A stretch of 64,000 nt of DNA from DATHZQ01 sp963823505 (lineage in GTDB: Bacteria > Actinomycetota > Acidimicrobiia > Spongiisociales > UBA5794). Positions 60,300 to 64,000 of this stretch are shown here, piece after piece (the stretch's first letter is position 1; each line of letters opens with the position of its first letter). A program made the position numbers and the translations under genes. The DNA is taken from positions 1,240,001 through 1,304,000 of the forward strand of contig CAWGLY010000005.1 of assembly GCA_963823505.1 (NCBI GenBank), in the 5' to 3' direction. The notes under the pieces were generated by a model, which ran no database searches, was not told the DNA's origin, and saw only the letters and a program-made list of their open reading frames with translations.

Positions 60300-61760
60300 T
60301 CATGCCTGGTCCGGCGTTTCCATCCGAGATTCCGCTGCCTCGAGCCGGTCGAGGGTACGGTCCCGGCCGAGCGCAGCCATCGACTCGAAGAGCGGGGGGC
60401 TGACCGACGATCCCGACACCGCCACGCGTAGCGGCTGGAGGCCATTGCGGGCCGACAGCTCCTGAGCCGCAAGCATCCCACGGAGCGCCTCTTCGATCGA
60501 TGACGTCTCCCAGGTCGCCACGCCCCGCAAGGCGTCGACTGCCGCCACCACCGCCGTGCTGGCTGTCGGCTTCGACATGATCTTCTGCCAGGAGGCGTCG
60601 TCATAGGTGACGTCTTCGAACAGAAATCGCACCTGCGGGCCAACTTCGGTGAGCAGCTTGGCGCGCTCCTGCAGGAGCGGAGCGATATCGGTGAACACCG
60701 CAAGCTCGTCTTCGTCCAGCTCACGGCCGAGCGACGCAACCACCAGCGGCAGGGTCCTCCCCACGAACTCTGCGGCGGGCAGTTTGCGGATGTAGACACC
60801 GTTCATCCACTCCAGCTTGGTGATGTCGAAGACCGCCGGGTTCTTGCTGACGGCCTCGAGGCGGAACCGGTCGACCATCTCATCCAGCGACACGATCTCC
60901 TCGTCGTCCCCCGCCGACCAGGAGAGGATGGCCAGGTAGTTGCGGACCGCTTCAGGCAGGTACCCGCCGTTGCGGTAGGCGCTGATCGAGGTGTGGCCGT
61001 GACGTTTGGACAGCTTCGTTCCGTCAGGGCCCATCAGCAGCGGCAGGTGAGCATACGTTGGCGGCTCGTGGCCCATCGCTTCCGTGAGGAGGACGTGCTT
61101 GGGCGTCGACGACAGCAGATCCTCGCCCCTGACGACGTGGGAGATCTCGTAGTCAACGTCGTCGACGGTGCTCGCCAGGTGATAGGTCGGCGATCCGTCG
61201 GACCGGAGGATGACAAAGTCGTCGACCTGCACGTGGTCGAAACGCATGTCGCCACGGATGACGTCGGGGAACTCGGTTGCGCCTGGCCGGGGCACCGCAA
61301 AGCGGATCGGGGCGACCTCGCCTGCTGCGAGACGGCGCTCTGCTTCCTCGGCGGAGACTCGGAAGCGCCCGTCATACGCAGGTGGCCTGCCCTCCTTTTG
61401 CGCCTCCTTGCGGAATTCATCGAGCTGTTCCGGGGTGGCGAAGGAGTAGTACGCCTTTCCCTCCGCGACGAGCTGGGCCGCAACGGAGCGATACCGCCCG
61501 AGTCGCTCGCTCTGCCGGTACGTGGGCTCCGGTCCCCCGACCTCGATGCCTTCGTCCCAGTCCAGACCGAGCCACTGCATCGACTCGATGATGTCGGCGG
61601 CGTACTCCTCGGTGGACCGAGCCTGATCGGTGTCGTCGCTGCGAAGAATGAGCGTCCCGCCTGTGGCACGAGCGTACAGCCAGTTGTACAGCGCGGTCCG
61701 GCCACCGCCGACGTGCAGGAATCCTGTAGGGGACGGGGCAAACCGCAGCCGGACGGTCAC
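60300..61760 (-). CDS. gltX: Glutamyl-tRNA synthetase
   Basis: A 486-residue class I aminoacyl-tRNA synthetase charging tRNA-Glu (and possibly tRNA-Gln for later amidation). FAPSPTGFLHVGGGRTALYN contains the HIGH-equivalent motif and KLSKRHG the KMSKS-equivalent. The C-terminal anticodon-binding cage domain is complete. It starts with GTG 61760 overlapping the stop of the FAH-family gene (GTGA). A tRNA-Gln gene lies nearby but no gatCAB in the window, so which tRNAs it charges cannot be told here. Confidence 0.97.
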   Translation of the reverse strand: MTVRLRFAPSPTGFLHVGGGRTALYNWLYARATGGTLILRSDDTDQARSTEEYAADIIESMQWLGLDWDEGIEVGGPEPTYRQSERLGRYRSVAAQLVAEGKAYYSFATPEQLDEFRKEAQKEGRPPAYDGRFRVSAEEAERRLAAGEVAPIRFAVPRPGATEFPDVIRGDMRFDHVQVDDFVILRSDGSPTYHLASTVDDVDYEISHVVRGEDLLSSTPKHVLLTEAMGHEPPTYAHLPLLMGPDGTKLSKRHGHTSISAYRNGGYLPEAVRNYLAILSWSAGDDEEIVSLDEMVDRFRLEAVSKNPAVFDITKLEWMNGVYIRKLPAAEFVGRTLPLVVASLGRELDEDELAVFTDIAPLLQERAKLLTEVGPQVRFLFEDVTYDDASWQKIMSKPTASTAVVAAVDALRGVATWETSSIEEALRGMLAAQELSARNGLQPLRVAVSGSSVSPPLFESMAALGRDRTLDRLEAAESRMETPDQA

Positions 61761-62521
61761 CCGCCGGTCACCGGGTTCACGAGTACCCCGATGCCCTCGA
61801 TCTCCACCTCGACCCGATCACCCGCCTCGATCGGGCCGACACCTTCGGGGGTACCGGTCAGGATGACGTCACCCGGCAGGAGCGTCATCACCGAGGAGAC
61901 GTACGCAATGATCTCTCCGACACCGAACACCATGTCAGAGGTGGACCCGGATTGACGGAGATCATCGTTGACTCGGCAGGTGATGGCCAGGCCTTCCTGC
62001 GGGTCGAGCTCGGTGTCGATGGCGGGACCGAGGGGGCAGAAGGTGTCAAAGCCCTTGGCCCTCGTCCATTGGCCGTCGCTCTTCTGCAGATCCCGGGCAG
62101 TGACGTCGTTGGCTGCCGTGTACCCGAGAATGTGCGGCCCTACGTCCTCGATCGCAGCATTGCGGGTGACCTTGCCCATCACGATCGCCAACTCGGCCTC
62201 GTGATGGACGTTGGTCGACTGGTTCGGCAGCCTGATCGACTGGAGCGGTCCGATCACCGACGTTGGCGGCTTGAGGAAGATCAGCGGGTGCTCGGGCACT
62301 TCGCCGCCCATCTCGGCGGCGTGATCGGCGTAGTTCTTGCCGACGGCGATGATCTTGGTGGGGATGACCGGTGCCAGCAGCCGTGCCTGATCCCAAGCGA
62401 CCACCGTCTCCGTCGGCTCCCAGGCGATGAACGGCGACCCGCGGTGCAGGCGGATCCCCTCGGGCTCGACGGCTCCGTAGGTGATGTCATCGACCTCGGA
62501 GTCGACGCGGACGATCTTCAT
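61757..62521 (-). CDS. Fumarylacetoacetate-hydrolase family protein
   Basis: A 254-residue FAH-superfamily enzyme. VGKNYADHAAEMG, HEAELAIVMGK, NDVTARDLQKSDGQW and GDVILTGTPEGVG follow the 2-hydroxyhepta-2,4-diene-1,7-dioate isomerase / acylpyruvase branch, with the His/Glu/Asp metal cluster in place. It would cleave a C-C bond of a diketo acid. It is coupled to gltX downstream and lies 22 bp from the hypothetical gene upstream. Confidence 0.92.
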   Translation of the reverse strand: MKIVRVDSEVDDITYGAVEPEGIRLHRGSPFIAWEPTETVVAWDQARLLAPVIPTKIIAVGKNYADHAAEMGGEVPEHPLIFLKPPTSVIGPLQSIRLPNQSTNVHHEAELAIVMGKVTRNAAIEDVGPHILGYTAANDVTARDLQKSDGQWTRAKGFDTFCPLGPAIDTELDPQEGLAITCRVNDDLRQSGSTSDMVFGVGEIIAYVSSVMTLLPGDVILTGTPEGVGPIEAGDRVEVEIEGIGVLVNPVTGG

Positions 62522-62543
62522 GGTGTGCCTCCGCTGCCGGCCG

Positions 62544-63062
62544 TCACAGGATCAGGCGCTCCCCGCCTGCCATCCTGACCCGAAGATCCTCGACAGGCGC
62601 CGCCAGGTTCTCGATGGGCACCGACGCCACCAGCGCCCGTGCTTTGCCGGCGTCGTGGCCGAGATTGGAGACCCACGCCTGGCGATCACGCGCCAGGCCG
62701 GCGATGAGGTCGTCCGGGAAACCGTTTGGCTCGTAGCCGAGGATCATCATCGCCACATCGATGTCCTTGGATGTGGGGGCCCGGCCGAAATGGGATGCCC
62801 TTGCCCCGGCGAGGGCGACAAGCGCCGCCTCCGCGTTGTGGCGATGCTCACCGGGCGCCAGCGGAATGGAACGCTGCCGGATGAGCAGCAGTGCATACCC
62901 GGTGTCGGGGCCCGTCGTGCCGAACGCCCCACCCCACGGCACGTCCCGCGGCGCCCCCAGCTCTCCCGGCCGCTGCGGTTTCCACGGCCGTGCCGCATCC
63001 GGCGTCGGTCGCGGTCGCGGCAGATCGGCCATCTCCAGCTCGATGTTGGGTTGTTGTCCCAT
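62544..63062 (-). CDS. Hypothetical protein
   Basis: A 172-residue acidic-neutral protein beginning MGQQPNIELEMADLPRPRPT and a long Pro/Arg N-terminus, then a helical part (ALLLIRQRSIPL ... HRHNAEAALVALAGARASHF ... DIDVAMMILGY). No domain is recognised. It occurs between ilvE and the FAH gene with gaps of 31 and 22 bp on the same strand, so it is part of a probable four-gene transcript ending in gltX. Confidence 0.75.
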   Translation of the reverse strand: MGQQPNIELEMADLPRPRPTPDAARPWKPQRPGELGAPRDVPWGGAFGTTGPDTGYALLLIRQRSIPLAPGEHRHNAEAALVALAGARASHFGRAPTSKDIDVAMMILGYEPNGFPDDLIAGLARDRQAWVSNLGHDAGKARALVASVPIENLAAPVEDLRVRMAGGERLIL

Positions 63063-63093
63063 GGGCAGCGATGCTACTCCGGTTGCGAGGCCG

Positions 63094-64000
63094 CTAGGAG
63101 ACGGTGGTGAGCCAACCGTGACGATCGTCCGCGGCGCCGATGTGCAGATCCGTCAGCGCAGTGCGAAGCCGCAACGTGTGCTCCCCCACCCCGCCGCTGC
63201 CGACGAGGGTCTCGACGCCATCCAGCAACAACGCGCCAACCGCCGCCAGCACGGCTGCCGTGCCGGAAAGAGCGGCTTCCGCCGATTCGTTGCGCGACCA
63301 CTCGAGCAGGGCGTCCACCGTGAGCTCGTCACGCTGATCGACGGTGTAGCCCAGGTCGGCGGCCAAGGTGAGGATCGAGTCGCGAGTGACACCGTGCAGG
63401 AACGCCTCGCTGAGGGCAGGCGTGATGATGGCGTCGGAGTCGATCATCATGAAGTTCGCTGCGCCCGTCTCCTGGATGAGGCCACCAGGAGCGAACAGCA
63501 CCTGGTCGGCGCCCAGCTCACGCTTGGCTTTCATCGTCGGGCCGAGCGCCATGACGTAGTTGGCGCCCGACTTCACCATGCCGAACTGCGGGGTGGTCCG
63601 CGGCTGCTTGGTCTCCAGAGCCAGCTTGAGTGGCCGGATGCCGCCCGCAAAATAGTCGCCCACAGGGCTGGCGAGCACGTACAGCAAGGCGGTGGTCGAC
63701 GGCACCGCCGCCGCCCCGATGTTGGGAACGGTGCCAACGAGGGTCGGCCGCAAGTACAGCGATCCGGGCGCAGCGGGCACCTCATCGAGACATGCCGTGA
63801 CCACGTCGGCGACCATCTGGGTCAGCATCTCGGCAGGGGGTGAAGGAAGCATCAGGATCTCTGCGGACTTCTGCATCCGGCGCACGTGGCTGCCGAGCCG
63901 GAAGATGCGGACGGTGCCGTCGACGCCGCGGTGGGCTTTGAGCCCCTCGAAACAGGCGCTGCCGTAATGCAGCACGTGAGTCGCGGGGTGCATCTCGAAG
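63094..64000 (-). CDS. ilvE: Branched-chain amino acid aminotransferase (5' end cut off)
   Basis: The frame is open through the window edge; ...FEMHPATHVLHYGSACFEGLKAH matches the region about 40 residues into family proteins, so the true start lies beyond 64000. The PLP lysine is expected in FGMVKSGANYVMAL, and EASGANFMMIDSDAIITP-type and VDQRDELTVDALLE motifs of the class IV transaminase fold are present. It converts branched-chain keto acids to Leu, Ile and Val. The first codon visible as a Met (63993) is internal. Confidence 0.92.
   Translation of the reverse strand, partial: FEMHPATHVLHYGSACFEGLKAHRGVDGTVRIFRLGSHVRRMQKSAEILMLPSPPAEMLTQMVADVVTACLDEVPAAPGSLYLRPTLVGTVPNIGAAAVPSTTALLYVLASPVGDYFAGGIRPLKLALETKQPRTTPQFGMVKSGANYVMALGPTMKAKRELGADQVLFAPGGLIQETGAANFMMIDSDAIITPALSEAFLHGVTRDSILTLAADLGYTVDQRDELTVDALLEWSRNESAEAALSGTAAVLAAVGALLLDGVETLVGSGGVGEHTLRLRTALTDLHIGAADDRHGWLTTVS

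Overview
The window is high-GC, densely coded DNA of an actinomycetote. The evidence is chemical as well as compositional. There is a mycothiol S-conjugate amidase (mca, 25617-26459), a coenzyme F420 biosynthesis gene (cofC/fbiD, 32802-33410) next to an LLM-type F420 oxidoreductase, SD-led ATG/GTG/TTG starts and many 4-bp ATGA/GTGA stop-start overlaps. The mix (VanW-PASTA protein, paired septum-formation-domain proteins, CRTAC1-like lipoprotein, LAL-type LuxR regulator) fits an environmental lineage such as Acidimicrobiia, but there is no rRNA here, so the class is an inference.

Left third (1-29 kb). The end of a probable malate synthase gene and isocitrate lyase form the glyoxylate shunt. 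They are followed by a DUF2237 gene, an arsenic locus (arsC divergent from arsR-acr3), a Na+/H+ antiporter and a solute-binding lipoprotein. A translationally coupled minus-strand operon encodes a membrane HtrA-like protease with an unusual repetitive tail, a MoxR ATPase, a DUF58 protein and a VWA protein. Next come an OmpR-type two-component pair, a nuclease-LTD lipoprotein, tandem amidases, P5C dehydrogenase, a lipid kinase, and an operon of two dynamin-like GTPases with an MscS channel. Mycothiol amidase, a Cas4-like nuclease and VanW close this part.

Middle (29-47 kb). Pyruvate kinase, F420-linked genes, PIG-L deacetylase, SDRs, two septum-formation paralogues, a PfkB kinase, a DrrAB-type ABC exporter and a large LuxR regulator with two tiny membrane/cationic proteins are followed by a patchier region: GNAT, a small HTH ORF, a lipoprotein, a decayed PPOX pseudogene, DUF1059, DUF1801, VOC and AraC genes.

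Mobile region (47.5-55.2 kb). A 7.4-kb element is integrated in the 3' half of tRNA-Glu(CTC), bounded by perfect 62-bp direct repeats (47674-47735 and 55097-55158). It carries a ribbon-helix-helix/DUF5615 toxin-antitoxin pair, an FAD monooxygenase, an intact XerC/D-like recombinase, an alpha/beta hydrolase, a SEC-C protein and, beside the tRNA, an integrase whose nucleophilic tyrosine reads as cysteine and whose His/Trp box residue reads as tyrosine. The element therefore looks trapped. Just outside the left repeat lies the last 36 codons of a second integrase, the footprint of an earlier element at the same site.

Right end (55-64 kb). tRNA-Glu and tRNA-Gln, a coupled pair of secreted beta-propeller/FG-GAP lipoproteins, an aromatic amino acid decarboxylase, and a minus-strand run ilvE - hypothetical - FAH-family hydrolase - gltX.
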